A stretch of DNA of 64,000 nt, taken from the NCBI GenBank assembly GCA_028690035.1, contig JAQVCA010000001.1, positions 405,940 through 469,939 of the forward strand. The letters run 5' to 3'. A program made the position numbers and the translations under genes. The notes beneath the pieces were generated by a model that was not told the DNA's origin, searched no databases, and saw only the letters and a program-made list of their open reading frames with translations. Origin of the DNA: Comamonas sp. (GTDB lineage Bacteria > Pseudomonadota > Gammaproteobacteria > Burkholderiales > Burkholderiaceae_C). This document shows positions 56,601 through 64,000 of the stretch, in pieces (within the stretch, counting starts at the first letter, position 1; the number at the start of each line of letters is the position of its first letter).

Positions 56601-57341
56601 AAGCCCATCGATGCACGGCAGCTGCTCGAGGCCTTGCAGCCGTATGCGCCACTGGCTGCACCTCAGCAGGAGGATGCCGCACCCTTGCCAGAGCCTGCCG
56701 CCCTAGACAGTGACTGCAACAACGACCACCCTCACGCACTGGACGCAGGGAGCTTGGATGCCGCCGTGCAACGGCTGGGCGGCAACCAAGCGCTGTACGC
56801 ACGCCTGCTGCGTGAATTTGTCCAGACACAGCACGCATGCCCACAGCAGATCCGCCAAGCGCTCCAGGCACAAGATATCGCCCAGGCCGAGCGTCTGCTG
56901 CATACCTTCAAGGGTCTGGCAGCCACCGTAGGGGCCATGCCGCTGAGTGCATTGGCCCAGAGCGCCTTGGAAACCCTGCGCCAAGAACGCACCAACCGCA
57001 GTCCTGCGCAGGTGGCTGCTGCGTTGGCACCTGTGCTGCTCTCACTGGAGCAACTGTGGCCTGCCACGATGGAGCCATTGCTGTATGCCAGTGCCACCTG
57101 GGCTAACGCACCAACGCCAACAGAGCCAACCACTGCAGCCGCACCACAGGATGTTCTGGAGTCATTGCGTGCCTTACAGGCTATGCTGCACACGCACAAC
57201 ATGCAGGCCCTGACCTTGCTCGGGCCTTTGGCTGTTCAGCCCCACGCACTAGCCCAGCCCCTGTGCCGTGCCGTCGAAGCACTAGATTTTGAGCAAGCCG
57301 TACACCTCAGTCAGTTATGGATCGACAGTCTCTGCACCTAA
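53601..57341 (+). CDS. Hybrid sensor histidine kinase with two receiver domains and Hpt
   Basis: 1246 residues. First membrane segment about 20-40 (QWLTLMAAWLILALAGFVFL), a periplasmic Cache-like sensor (about 45-305), second membrane segment about 310-332, a PAS domain (about 350-475), HisKA with the phosphoacceptor in MSHEIRTPMNAVLGML (about 507), HATPase, REC1 (from about 750, VLIVEDHAPTRNVLL), REC2 (from about 895, VLLVEDNPLNQQVAQ with VVLMDIQMPVMDG), and a C-terminal Hpt with LLHTFKGLAATVG (about 1097). It overlaps the downstream diguanylate cyclase by 25 bp, its probable output. Confidence 0.93.
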   Translation: MPVPPPASNPAFFSQHLRTQWLTLMAAWLILALAGFVFLFEDRKGVYLREQEQLEKHSEVIQGYVKQQLGSIQRVLLAMRSEWIHWQANGGRLGAAATLASINHHLYGLTQHINAVQMMHVVDKQGLVQASSMPELIGRPFPAFAQYQAQAALGNGQRDTLYVIAPYRNLLGQHAQAFAMTLFDAQGQPNGLVVASITPHNAQTLFDAIRYTPDMLAAIVHSNGDLFVTTPQSMRQQRANLLKPEPSPLFVNHLRSQQSKTISTGILRTTGHHSLLVQYSVQPPELHMSHPLVVVVGRQTDAIFAAWRVRAWNMGLLYLLIVGSSSALLWWLQRREKVVYRQLLATDAALHLQQTRLDNLAQNVPGMLYQYVLHADGRSSFQYSSEGIRDVYEAAPQDALHDARVVLERIHPDDYARVVENISLSAQQLSIWSDEYRVILPRRGERWLAGVARPQALDHGDVLWHGYIQDVTLAKQQRQELQRAKEAADSANAAKSAFVANMSHEIRTPMNAVLGMLQLLQGTALQPQQADYCFKARGAAQSLLSLLNDVLDFSKIEAGRLEIENAPFALDDLLRNLAVVLATGVGNKPIELLFEIDPSIPRQLRGDALRLQQVLLNLGSNALKFTHSGEVVLCLKRLDANTSAVPDHVEIEFSVSDTGIGIAPQRLDAVFDSFTQAETSTTREYGGSGLGLSISRALVHLMGGELQVQSTLHQGSHFVFRLRMACLSEPQATIGQPNGGEQHPELGTLRVLIVEDHAPTRNVLLHMAQNFRWHCMAVADSTQAIQQLTLAQKQQQPFDVVCVDSALPSPHNEELEQFMLAHCIPWPSIVLMSTLYHQEQNRLQQPSTWSSMLAVQHLIKPITPSALFDAVALATGGQSIHYPHLLGGTGQAHLRGLRVLLVEDNPLNQQVAQGLLQQAGAQVSLAHNGLEAVTLLQAHQSNWDVVLMDIQMPVMDGYEATRRIRAMALAPQPPIIAMTANASSDDKQACLQAGMNDHLAKPIDARQLLEALQPYAPLAAPQQEDAAPLPEPAALDSDCNNDHPHALDAGSLDAAVQRLGGNQALYARLLREFVQTQHACPQQIRQALQAQDIAQAERLLHTFKGLAATVGAMPLSALAQSALETLRQERTNRSPAQVAAALAPVLLSLEQLWPATMEPLLYASATWANAPTPTEPTTAAAPQDVLESLRALQAMLHTHNMQALTLLGPLAVQPHALAQPLCRAVEALDFEQAVHLSQLWIDSLCT

Positions 57342-58303
57342 GCCCGCCACCCGCACTAGCCAGCGCCACCTTCCACAACCAATACGAGCTGCGCCGCCCG
57401 CGCTTGCTGGTGGTGGACGACCAGCCGATCAACATCCAGACGCTGTACCAGATTTTTCAGCAGGACCACGAGGTCTTTGCCGCCACCAGCGCCGCCCAAG
57501 CGCTGGAACTGTGTCAACGCCAGCCCCTGCCCGATCTGATCTTGCTGGACATCGTCATGCCCGAAGTGGATGGACTGGCGCTGTGCCAGCAGCTCAAGCA
57601 ACAGCCCTCCACGGCAGACATCCCCATCATCTTTGTCACCGCCCTGTCCAGCTCTGAAGAAGAGGCTGCCGCCTTGCAGGCCGGTGGTGCTGATTTCATT
57701 AGCAAACCGGTCAATCCGGCCGTGGTACGGGCGCGGGTTGCTACCCATTTAACACTTAAGGCACAGACAGACTTTCTGCGCCAGCTGGCCTTTGTCGATG
57801 GGCTGACCGGTATTGCCAACCGACGGCGCTTTGACGATGCACTACAGGCGGCCTGGCGCCATGGAGTGCGCACCCGGGAGCCGCTGGCCTTGGTCATGTT
57901 CGACATTGACCACTTCAAGTACTACAACGACCATTACGGCCACCAGCAGGGTGATCTGTGCCTACAGGCCGTCGCCAGTGCGGTACACCAGCTCATGCAG
58001 CGCCCCTACGATCTGGCAGCACGTTACGGTGGAGAAGAGTTTGTCTGCCTGCTGCCGGGCTGCACTGCTGCCCACCTACCTGCCAAGGCAGAACAGTTGC
58101 GTGCAGCCATTGAGGCACTGCAACTGCCCCATGCAGCCTCCCCAAGCGCACCCTGGCTGACCATCAGTGTGGGCGCCGCCCATCTCCTGCCCCAGGCTGA
58201 CACCAACCCCCACCTGCTGCTCACTCTGGCCGATGCCGCGCTCTACCAAGCCAAGCACCAAGGCCGCAACTGCGTATGCCTGGCACCGTCCACTAGCACA
58301 TAA
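57317..58303 (+). CDS. REC-GGDEF response regulator diguanylate cyclase
   Basis: 328 residues. The receiver (about 28-145) has LLVVDDQPIN, phosphoacceptor LILLDIVMPEVDG and the lysine in FISKPVNP. The cyclase (about 160-325) has FVDGLTGIANRRRFD, RYGGEEF and an RPYD inhibition site five residues earlier. It should make c-di-GMP on phosphorylation. Its start lies within the 3' end of the hybrid kinase, strong evidence for a dedicated pair. Confidence 0.94.
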   Translation: MDRQSLHLSPPPALASATFHNQYELRRPRLLVVDDQPINIQTLYQIFQQDHEVFAATSAAQALELCQRQPLPDLILLDIVMPEVDGLALCQQLKQQPSTADIPIIFVTALSSSEEEAAALQAGGADFISKPVNPAVVRARVATHLTLKAQTDFLRQLAFVDGLTGIANRRRFDDALQAAWRHGVRTREPLALVMFDIDHFKYYNDHYGHQQGDLCLQAVASAVHQLMQRPYDLAARYGGEEFVCLLPGCTAAHLPAKAEQLRAAIEALQLPHAASPSAPWLTISVGAAHLLPQADTNPHLLLTLADAALYQAKHQGRNCVCLAPSTST

Positions 58304-58348
58304 GCCCTGCCCCAACCAGATAGCCGCCTGGGGCACAATCTGCACGCT

Positions 58349-59506
58349 ATGTCTGAGCGCCTTGTCATCCCCTTGCAGTATGAATCCTCGGTACGGCATC
58401 TGCCGCCGCCACCTGTGGATGTTGACGCCCCCCTTGCAGCCACGCCATTTCGAGATGTGCATGGACGGCCCCTCAGCGACCTGCGCATCAGCGTCACCGA
58501 CCGTTGCAACTTTCGTTGCAACTACTGCATGCCCAAAGAGGTGTTTGGCAAGGACTACCCCTATTTGCCGCACCGTGCCCTGCTGAGCTTTGAAGAAATC
58601 ACGCGCCTGGCGCGGCTATTTGTCCAGCATGGGGTGACCAAGATTCGTCTCACAGGCGGCGAACCACTGCTGCGCAAGGATCTGGAACGACTGATTGCCC
58701 AATTGGCTGCACTGCGCACACCACAAGGACAGACACTGGATCTGACCCTGACCACCAACGGCTCACTGCTGCGGCGCAAGGCACAGCAGCTCAAGGATGC
58801 GGGACTCAAACGCCTGACGGTCAGCCTCGATAGCCTGGACGATGCCACCTTCCGCACCATGAACGATGTGGACTTTCCCGTGGCCGAGGTCTTGGCCGGA
58901 ATCGACGCGGCACACGCGGCAGGTTTTGACAACCTCAAGGTCAATATGGTCGTCAAACGCAGCACCAATGCCCACGACATCGTGCCCATGGCACGGCATT
59001 TCCAGGGCACGGGGGTAACACTGCGCTTCATCGAATACATGGACGTGGGTGCCACCAATGGCTGGTGCATGGATGAGGTGTTGCCCTCAGCGCAGGTTAT
59101 AGAGCGCATTCAGCAGGTGCTGCCCATGGTGCCGCTGGAGCCCAACACCCCGAGCGAAACCGCCCAGCGCTGGGGTTATGCCAACGCCCAGGGGCAATAC
59201 GACCCCAGCCTGGGCGAAGTGGGGGTCATCAGCAGCGTGACGCGCGCTTTTTGCCGCAACTGCAGCCGTGCCCGCCTCTCTACCGAAGGGCTGCTGTATC
59301 TGTGTTTGTTTGCCCATCAGGGCTGGGACATCCGCAGCCTGCTGCGTGGTGGCGCCAGCGATGCCCATATCGGTGCCGCTATTGCTGCCATCTGGACGCA
59401 GCGCACCGATCGCTATTCCGAGCTGCGCGCCCAGTTGCCCCCTGCAACGCAGGCGCAGGGCCCGGATGGGCGCAAGCGCATCGAAATGAGCTACATCGGC
59501 GGCTAA
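58349..59506 (+). CDS. moaA: GTP 3',8-cyclase
   Basis: 385 residues. The radical-SAM cluster [10 protein letters not shown] is at about 53-62, [20 protein letters not shown] is next, and the C-terminal second cluster is [20 protein letters not shown]. The GG end MSYIGG is intact. First step of molybdopterin synthesis. Spaced 25 bp before mobA, giving a small molybdenum cofactor unit. Confidence 0.97.
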   Translation: MSERLVIPLQYESSVRHLPPPPVDVDAPLAATPFRDVHGRPLSDLRISVTDRCNFRCNYCMPKEVFGKDYPYLPHRALLSFEEITRLARLFVQHGVTKIRLTGGEPLLRKDLERLIAQLAALRTPQGQTLDLTLTTNGSLLRRKAQQLKDAGLKRLTVSLDSLDDATFRTMNDVDFPVAEVLAGIDAAHAAGFDNLKVNMVVKRSTNAHDIVPMARHFQGTGVTLRFIEYMDVGATNGWCMDEVLPSAQVIERIQQVLPMVPLEPNTPSETAQRWGYANAQGQYDPSLGEVGVISSVTRAFCRNCSRARLSTEGLLYLCLFAHQGWDIRSLLRGGASDAHIGAAIAAIWTQRTDRYSELRAQLPPATQAQGPDGRKRIEMSYIGG

Positions 59507-59531
59507 TCCTGCCTGATGCCTGTGCTGCCTG

Positions 59532-60215
59532 ATGCCTGAACACACCCACTCCACTTTGCACGCCCGTGCAGACCTCACCGGCTTGGTGCTGGCTGGGGGC
59601 CAGGGCAGCCGCATGGGTGGTGTGGACAAAGGCCTGCAGCTTCTGCACAACCAACCGCTGGCACTGCACGCAGCGCAGCGCCTGGCGCCGCAGGTGGGGC
59701 CGCTGCTCATCAGCGCCAACCGCCACCACAGCCACTATGCGGCATGGGGCTATCCGGTGCTGGCCGATGACGTGGCATGGTCCGACTTTGCCGGCCCCTT
59801 GGCCGGGTTTGCAACGGGGCTGGCGCATTGCACCACCCCCTGGCTGCTCACGGTGCCCTGCGACAGCCCGCTGTTTCCGCTCGATCTGGCACAACGTATG
59901 CTGGCCTGCGCCACGCAACATGGCGCCTCCCTGGTGCTGGCCGCAGCCCCCGATGCGCAGGGAGTGCTACGCCCCCAGCCGACCTTTGCGCTGCTGCAGC
60001 GCGCGCTGTTGCCCAGTCTGCAGACTTTCTTGGATCAAGGGGGGCGCAAGATCGGCGCTTGGGCAGCCCAGCACAATCGGCTACTGTGCGCGTTTGACCA
60101 GCCGGGAGACGCCTCCCAAGCCTTTTGCAATCTCAATACGCTGGAAGAACTGCAACAGCTGGAGCAGTTGCCAGCGTGGCACGGCGCTACCAGCGGCGTG
60201 TCACCAACGCTGTAG
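59532..60215 (+). CDS. mobA: Molybdenum cofactor guanylyltransferase
   Basis: 227 residues. The nucleotidyltransferase loop LTGLVLAGGQGSRMGGVDKG is at about 16-35, and DDVAWSDFAGPLAGFATGLA with PCDSPLFPLDL follows. It attaches GMP to the cofactor to make the form used by many oxidoreductases. It is convergent with rnhA, 20 bp away. Confidence 0.94.
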   Translation: MPEHTHSTLHARADLTGLVLAGGQGSRMGGVDKGLQLLHNQPLALHAAQRLAPQVGPLLISANRHHSHYAAWGYPVLADDVAWSDFAGPLAGFATGLAHCTTPWLLTVPCDSPLFPLDLAQRMLACATQHGASLVLAAAPDAQGVLRPQPTFALLQRALLPSLQTFLDQGGRKIGAWAAQHNRLLCAFDQPGDASQAFCNLNTLEELQQLEQLPAWHGATSGVSPTL

Positions 60216-60235
60216 TTGTACTGCGGGCAATCTGC

Positions 60236-60697
60236 CTAGGCCATGGAGCGCGCCAAACCCAGCACCTGCTCCACGCCACGATTGGCCAGCGCATCGGCGC
60301 ACTCGTTGCCCGGGTCACCCGCATGGCCTTTGACCCAACGCCAATCGATGCGATGGCCTGCGCCTCCCACCACCGCATCCAGGGCCTGCCAGAGATCGAT
60401 GTTTTTTACGGGTTGCCCAGAGGCGGTGCGCCAGTTCTTGGCTTTCCAGCCAGGCAACCATTCGGTGATGCCCTTGCGCACGTACTGACTGTCCAAATAG
60501 AGCTGAACATCGCACGGGCGCTTGAGCGCCTTGAGCGCCTCGATCACCGCCGTCAGCTCCATGCGGTTGTTGGTGGTATCAGCCTGGCCACCCCACATCT
60601 CTTTGCGGTGTGGCCCCGCCTGCAGCAACACCCCCCAGCCACCCGGGCCAGGGTTGCCCTTGCAGGCTCCGTCGGTGTAAATCACAACATGGTTCAA
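60236..60697 (-). CDS. rnhA: Ribonuclease HI, TTG start
   Basis: 153 residues reading [20 protein letters not shown], with the catalytic Asp in [11 protein letters not shown], Glu in [13 protein letters not shown], Asp in [12 protein letters not shown] and the final Asp near [13 protein letters not shown]. It removes RNA from RNA:DNA hybrids. The start is TTG 60697, with TAGGA eight bases upstream and the family N-terminus directly after. The TTG overlaps the methyltransferase TGA in TTGA. Confidence 0.95.
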   Translation of the reverse strand: MNHVVIYTDGACKGNPGPGGWGVLLQAGPHRKEMWGGQADTTNNRMELTAVIEALKALKRPCDVQLYLDSQYVRKGITEWLPGWKAKNWRTASGQPVKNIDLWQALDAVVGGAGHRIDWRWVKGHAGDPGNECADALANRGVEQVLGLARSMA

Positions 60698-61491
60698 GTT
60701 TTTTTTCCTAGATGCTTGCGCACTGGCGCGGTCGCCGCCTGCACGGGTGCGGTCTGATAGCGCCAGCTGGGCCCCAGCAGGCGCACGCCCTGCACCCTTT
60801 TGACGGCCAGCACGCAGTATGCACCGCCCAAGACCGGCCAGGCACGTTCGCCCAGCGCATCCAGCCAGTGCCAGCGCTGCTGCCAGAGGGGGCCATCCAG
60901 CGCGGCGCCGTGGCAACCAAAGTCGGCCGCCAGCACCTCCAGCTGCAGCAATTGCAGCCAGTCGCGCAGCCGCCAATACGACAGCGCCCGCGCCGCATTC
61001 AAGCCTGCAGGGCGCTCCAGGGCATGCTGTGCGCCCCAGACGCTCCAGGGGTTGAGGCCAAAGATCAGCACCTTGCCCTCAGGCACCAGCACACGCGCCA
61101 CCTCGCGCAAGGCGGCGTGCGGCTGCTGGCAACGCTCCAGTGTGTGGGGCAGCACCAGCAGATCCAGGCTGGCCTCGCCAAACGGCAGCGCCTCCGGATG
61201 GCAAACCAGGTGGGCACCTGCCGGCGCTTGTGTGGGCAATGCGCCAGGCACTTGGCAAGCGCCGCTTTCGCAGGTCAAATCGACCTCTTGTGCGGCCAGC
61301 CAGCGCCGGGGCATGCGATTACAGCGCAAGGCCTGTAGAGCAGGCCAGCCCACTTGCAGGCTGTGATAACCAAAAATATCGGCCACTGCTTCATCGCAGC
61401 GCTGCTGCTGCCATCGCAACAAACACTGCTGCCAGGCCGAGCGCCCCGACGCCTGCCCTGCGCGGCCCTGACCTTGGATAAAACTGCTCAT
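60694..61491 (-). CDS. Class I SAM-dependent methyltransferase
   Basis: 265 residues. A methyltransferase_11-like core is seen: [20 protein letters not shown] and [20 protein letters not shown] then GLNPWSVWG. The first SAM motif is degenerate ([15 protein letters not shown]). Proteins of this type lie next to rnhA and gloB in many proteobacteria. Substrate unknown. Its ATG overlaps that of gloB on the opposite strand within CATG. Confidence 0.87.
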   Translation of the reverse strand: MSSFIQGQGRAGQASGRSAWQQCLLRWQQQRCDEAVADIFGYHSLQVGWPALQALRCNRMPRRWLAAQEVDLTCESGACQVPGALPTQAPAGAHLVCHPEALPFGEASLDLLVLPHTLERCQQPHAALREVARVLVPEGKVLIFGLNPWSVWGAQHALERPAGLNAARALSYWRLRDWLQLLQLEVLAADFGCHGAALDGPLWQQRWHWLDALGERAWPVLGGAYCVLAVKRVQGVRLLGPSWRYQTAPVQAATAPVRKHLGKKT

Positions 61492-62269
61492 GAATCTGGT
61501 GGTACCCCTGCCCGCGTTTTCTGATAACTACCTCTGGCTGGTACACAACGGCCAGCAGGCCGTGGTGGTGGACCCTGGCGATGCGGCCCCTGTGCTGGTT
61601 GCCTTGGAGCAACTGCAACTGCAGCTGCAGGCCATTGTATTGACCCACCACCACCGCGATCACACCGGTGGCGTGACCCAGCTGCGCCAAGCCCACAACT
61701 GCCCTGTGTACGGCCCAGTGGGCGAAGCGCTGCCCGAGCCGGTCACGCGCGTCGATGCCCACACCACCCTCACGCTGCTGGGCCAGCCCTGGCAGGTGCT
61801 GCAGGTGCCCGGACACACCGCCGGCCACATCGCCTGGTACTGCCCCACTTTGGGCGCACAGCCCGCGCTGTTCTGCGGCGATACGCTGTTTTCTGGCGGG
61901 TGCGGGCGGCTGTTTGAGGGCACAGCCGAGCAAATGCACCACTCGCTCCAACAACTGGCGGCCTTGCCTGCCGACACCCAGGTGTTTTGCGCCCACGAAT
62001 ACACCGTGAGCAATCTGCGCTTTGCCCTGGCCGTTGAGCCCGATAATGCTGCACTGCAGCAGTACCACATGTGGTGCTTGGCACAGCGCGACAGTGGCCA
62101 GCCCACCCTGCCCTCCACCATCGACCGGGAGCGGGAAATCAACCCCTTTTTGCGCTGTGAAATACCCGCCGTCGTGCGCGCTGCCCAGCAGTTCGAACCG
62201 TCAACTTCCCCTACCGACCCCGCCCAGGTGCTGGCTGCGCTGCGCGCCTGGAAAAACGTTTTTGCATGA
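61490..62269 (+). CDS. gloB: Hydroxyacylglutathione hydrolase (glyoxalase II)
   Basis: 259 residues starting [20 protein letters not shown]. The metallo-beta-lactamase motif THHHRDHTGG (about 53-62) and ligands GHTAGHIAW, FCGDTLF and AHEYT are all present. It hydrolyses S-lactoylglutathione in methylglyoxal detoxification. It overlaps mltD by 4 bp (ATGA). Confidence 0.96.
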   Translation: MNLVVPLPAFSDNYLWLVHNGQQAVVVDPGDAAPVLVALEQLQLQLQAIVLTHHHRDHTGGVTQLRQAHNCPVYGPVGEALPEPVTRVDAHTTLTLLGQPWQVLQVPGHTAGHIAWYCPTLGAQPALFCGDTLFSGGCGRLFEGTAEQMHHSLQQLAALPADTQVFCAHEYTVSNLRFALAVEPDNAALQQYHMWCLAQRDSGQPTLPSTIDREREINPFLRCEIPAVVRAAQQFEPSTSPTDPAQVLAALRAWKNVFA

Positions 62270-63759
62270 TTGTTCTACGTCTCCTTCTTGTCTGCAGCTT
62301 GCTGTGGCTGGCCGGTTGCGCCACCCAGCAAGATGCCAGCATGGGCCATGCGTCCCACTCCGACAGCCGCTTAAAACCGCTGGGCACCACACAACTGGCT
62401 TCGGGTAAGGTGGCATCACTGCAGCCCCCACAAGACCTGTGGGAGCGCATCCGCAGCGGCTTTGCCATGCCCGATCTGGAGGACGAGCATGTCACCGACC
62501 GCGAGCAGTGGTACAGCAGCCGCCCGGACTACATCCTGCGCATGACCGAGCGCTCCAAAAAGTACCTGTTTCACATCGTCGAAGAGCTGGAAAAGCGCAA
62601 CATGCCCACCGAGCTGGCGCTGCTGCCCTACATCGAAAGTGCTTTCAACCCGCAGGCCGTCTCCAGCGCCAAAGCAGCGGGCATGTGGCAGTTCATGCCG
62701 GCGACGGGCACCTACTTCGACCTCAAGCAAAACATGCTGCGCGACGACCGGCGCGATGTGCTGGCCTCCACACGCGCCGCGCTGGACTATCTGCAAAAGC
62801 TGCACCACATGTTTGGCGACTGGCACCTGGCCTTGGCCGCCTACAACTGGGGCGAAGGCAGCGTCAGCCGCGCCATCAAACGCAACGAAAAAGCCGGCCT
62901 GGGCACGCGCTACACCGACTTGAACCTGCCCGCTGAAACGCGCCAGTACGTGCCCAAGCTGCAGGCCGTGAAAAACATCATTGCCGATCCAGACAGCTTC
63001 GATACCGAGTTGCCCGTGATCGAAAACCACCCCTTCTTCCAAGTGGTGGACATCGACCGTGACATGGATGCCAAAGTCGTGGCCGAGCTGGCCGACGTCT
63101 CGCTCGACGATTTCAAGGCACTCAACCCCTCGCTGAAAAAGCCGGTGATTTTTGCCGCAGCCACGCCGCAAATCCTGCTGCCCTGGGACAACGCCAAGGT
63201 GTTTGAGCAAAACCTGCGTGAATTCAAAAACGACACCTCCAGCGTGGGCAGGCTGGCCAGCTGGACGGTGTGGACCGTGCCCAAAACCATGAGCGTGGCC
63301 GACGTGGCCGAGCAAGTGGGCATGCCCGAGGCGCAGCTGCGCGAAGCCAACAACATCCCCCCGCGCATGATGATCAAGGCCGGTTCGGCACTGATGGTGA
63401 CGCGCTCGGACAACCTCAACCAGGACGTGGCACTGCACATTGCCAACAACGCCAGCCTGGATTTCACCCCCGAATACAGCCTATCGCCCCCCGGAAAAGG
63501 CAAGGCCGTGCGCGTGCAACGCGGCGATACCCTGCACAGCCTGGCGCGCAAGTACCAGATCAGCGTGGCGCAGCTGGCCAGCTGGAACCAATTGGCCCCC
63601 AAAGCGCAGCTGCGCGCTGGCCAGACGCTGCGCCTGCAAATCACCCCGGCAGCCCCGCGTAGCAGATCCAGCGCCACCGGCACGCCCAGCAAGCGCGCCA
63701 AGGTGGCACAAAACACCCCGAAAAAACGCGGCGGCGCCCCCGCCAAACGCAAGCGCTAA
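62266..63759 (+). CDS. mltD: Membrane-bound lytic transglycosylase D with LysM
   Basis: 497 residues. Lipobox LLWLAGCATQQD puts the lipidated Cys at about 19. The SLT domain has the catalytic Glu in LALLPYIESAFNPQAVSSAK (about 125) and AAGMWQFMPATGTYFDLKQN. LysM-type segments follow (about 330-375 and 415-465, with VQRGDTLHSLARKYQISVAQ), then a basic C-terminal tail. It cleaves peptidoglycan at the outer-membrane side. Confidence 0.95.
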   Translation: MIVLRLLLVCSLLWLAGCATQQDASMGHASHSDSRLKPLGTTQLASGKVASLQPPQDLWERIRSGFAMPDLEDEHVTDREQWYSSRPDYILRMTERSKKYLFHIVEELEKRNMPTELALLPYIESAFNPQAVSSAKAAGMWQFMPATGTYFDLKQNMLRDDRRDVLASTRAALDYLQKLHHMFGDWHLALAAYNWGEGSVSRAIKRNEKAGLGTRYTDLNLPAETRQYVPKLQAVKNIIADPDSFDTELPVIENHPFFQVVDIDRDMDAKVVAELADVSLDDFKALNPSLKKPVIFAAATPQILLPWDNAKVFEQNLREFKNDTSSVGRLASWTVWTVPKTMSVADVAEQVGMPEAQLREANNIPPRMMIKAGSALMVTRSDNLNQDVALHIANNASLDFTPEYSLSPPGKGKAVRVQRGDTLHSLARKYQISVAQLASWNQLAPKAQLRAGQTLRLQITPAAPRSRSSATGTPSKRAKVAQNTPKKRGGAPAKRKR

Positions 63760-63775
63760 ACGGCTCTGGCGCCGT

Positions 63776-64000
63776 TCAGCGCCGCTCTACCAGCGCGTGG
63801 GCAATGGTGCCCAAGTCCACGTACTCCAGCTCACTGCCCACAGGCACACCGCGTGCCAAGCGGGTGACCTGCAGGCCGCGCGCCCTGAGCAGCTCGGCCA
63901 CCAAATGCGCGGTGGCCTCGCCCTCGGTGGTAAAGCTGGTGGCCAAAATCACCTCCTGCACCTGGCCATCGAGCGCGCGCTCGAGCAGCTGCGCCAGGCC
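63776..64000 (-). CDS. recR: Recombination protein RecR, C-terminal part (cut by window edge)
   Basis: 75 codons are inside the window, ending [10 protein letters not shown]. The Toprim part [20 protein letters not shown] and [20 protein letters not shown] are RecR signatures. It works with RecF and RecO to load RecA at gaps. The 5' end lies beyond 64000. Convergent with mltD. Confidence 0.94.
   Translation of the reverse strand, partial: GLAQLLERALDGQVQEVILATSFTTEGEATAHLVAELLRARGLQVTRLARGVPVGSELEYVDLGTIAHALVERR

Overview
The window is one uninterrupted, GC-rich stretch of a betaproteobacterial chromosome, most likely Burkholderiales family Comamonadaceae (inference). The order thrS-infC-rpmI-rplT-pheS-pheT-ihfA, the order rimP-nusA-infB-rbfA-truB-typA, the protein sequences and a dispersed short repeat with AGCTGCT-GCGCTT arms all point there. 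Both window edges cut genes: ihfA at the left and recR at the right. I saw no rRNA, tRNA or CRISPR array.

Layout. 1-7.5 kb: translation operon on the minus strand; its leader carries a complete ribosome-mediated attenuator with a threonine-rich peptide in front of thrS, and infC appears to start at ATA. 7.5-12.7 kb: isocitrate lyase behind a phased palindrome array, an RraA-like protein, a stand-alone SWIB protein, then bfd-tonB-exbB-exbD behind a Fur-like box. 12.7-21.1 kb: typA, truB, rbfA, infB, nusA, rimP. 21.3-31 kb: a thioredoxin-like protein, a 53-residue basic protein, and a YejBEF-type peptide ABC transporter whose permease and ATPase genes are separated by about 5 kb of foreign or decayed genes: a deleted dinD, an EamA permease, a 5'-truncated Eco57I-type methyltransferase and an intact GIY-YIG-like/DExH helicase.

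31-49.7 kb: a photobiology and lipid cluster. It holds a CPD photolyase, a c-di-GMP synthase/phosphodiesterase pair, and a long minus-strand run (FAD oxidoreductase, DUF1365, cyclopropane synthase, chemoreceptor, chalcone-isomerase-like, MFS, DUF3833, SDR, NTF2-like). This is divergent from a B12-binding MerR photoreceptor of the LitR/CarH type, followed by lipocalin, FAD oxidoreductase, DUF2256, DASH cryptochrome, SDR and a TIGR01777 epimerase. Repeated TTGTC-N3-GACAA sites lie in the divergent promoter and once inside the regulator gene. The regulator gene is out of frame at a C8 tract just after its start codon.

49.7-52 kb: a solo TnpB (IS200/IS605-type) element beside a deleted MmeI-like restriction-modification gene. 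52-64 kb: inorganic pyrophosphatase, DUF2889, a large hybrid histidine kinase overlapping a REC-GGDEF response regulator, moaA-mobA, rnhA and a methyltransferase, gloB-mltD, and recR.

The strongest candidates for undescribed biology are the thrS attenuator, the slippable C8 switch in the light regulator with its operator family, the repeats built into reading frames, and the interrupted yej operon with its unpaired restriction-like helicase. All function calls rest on reading translated sequence by eye; no search was run.
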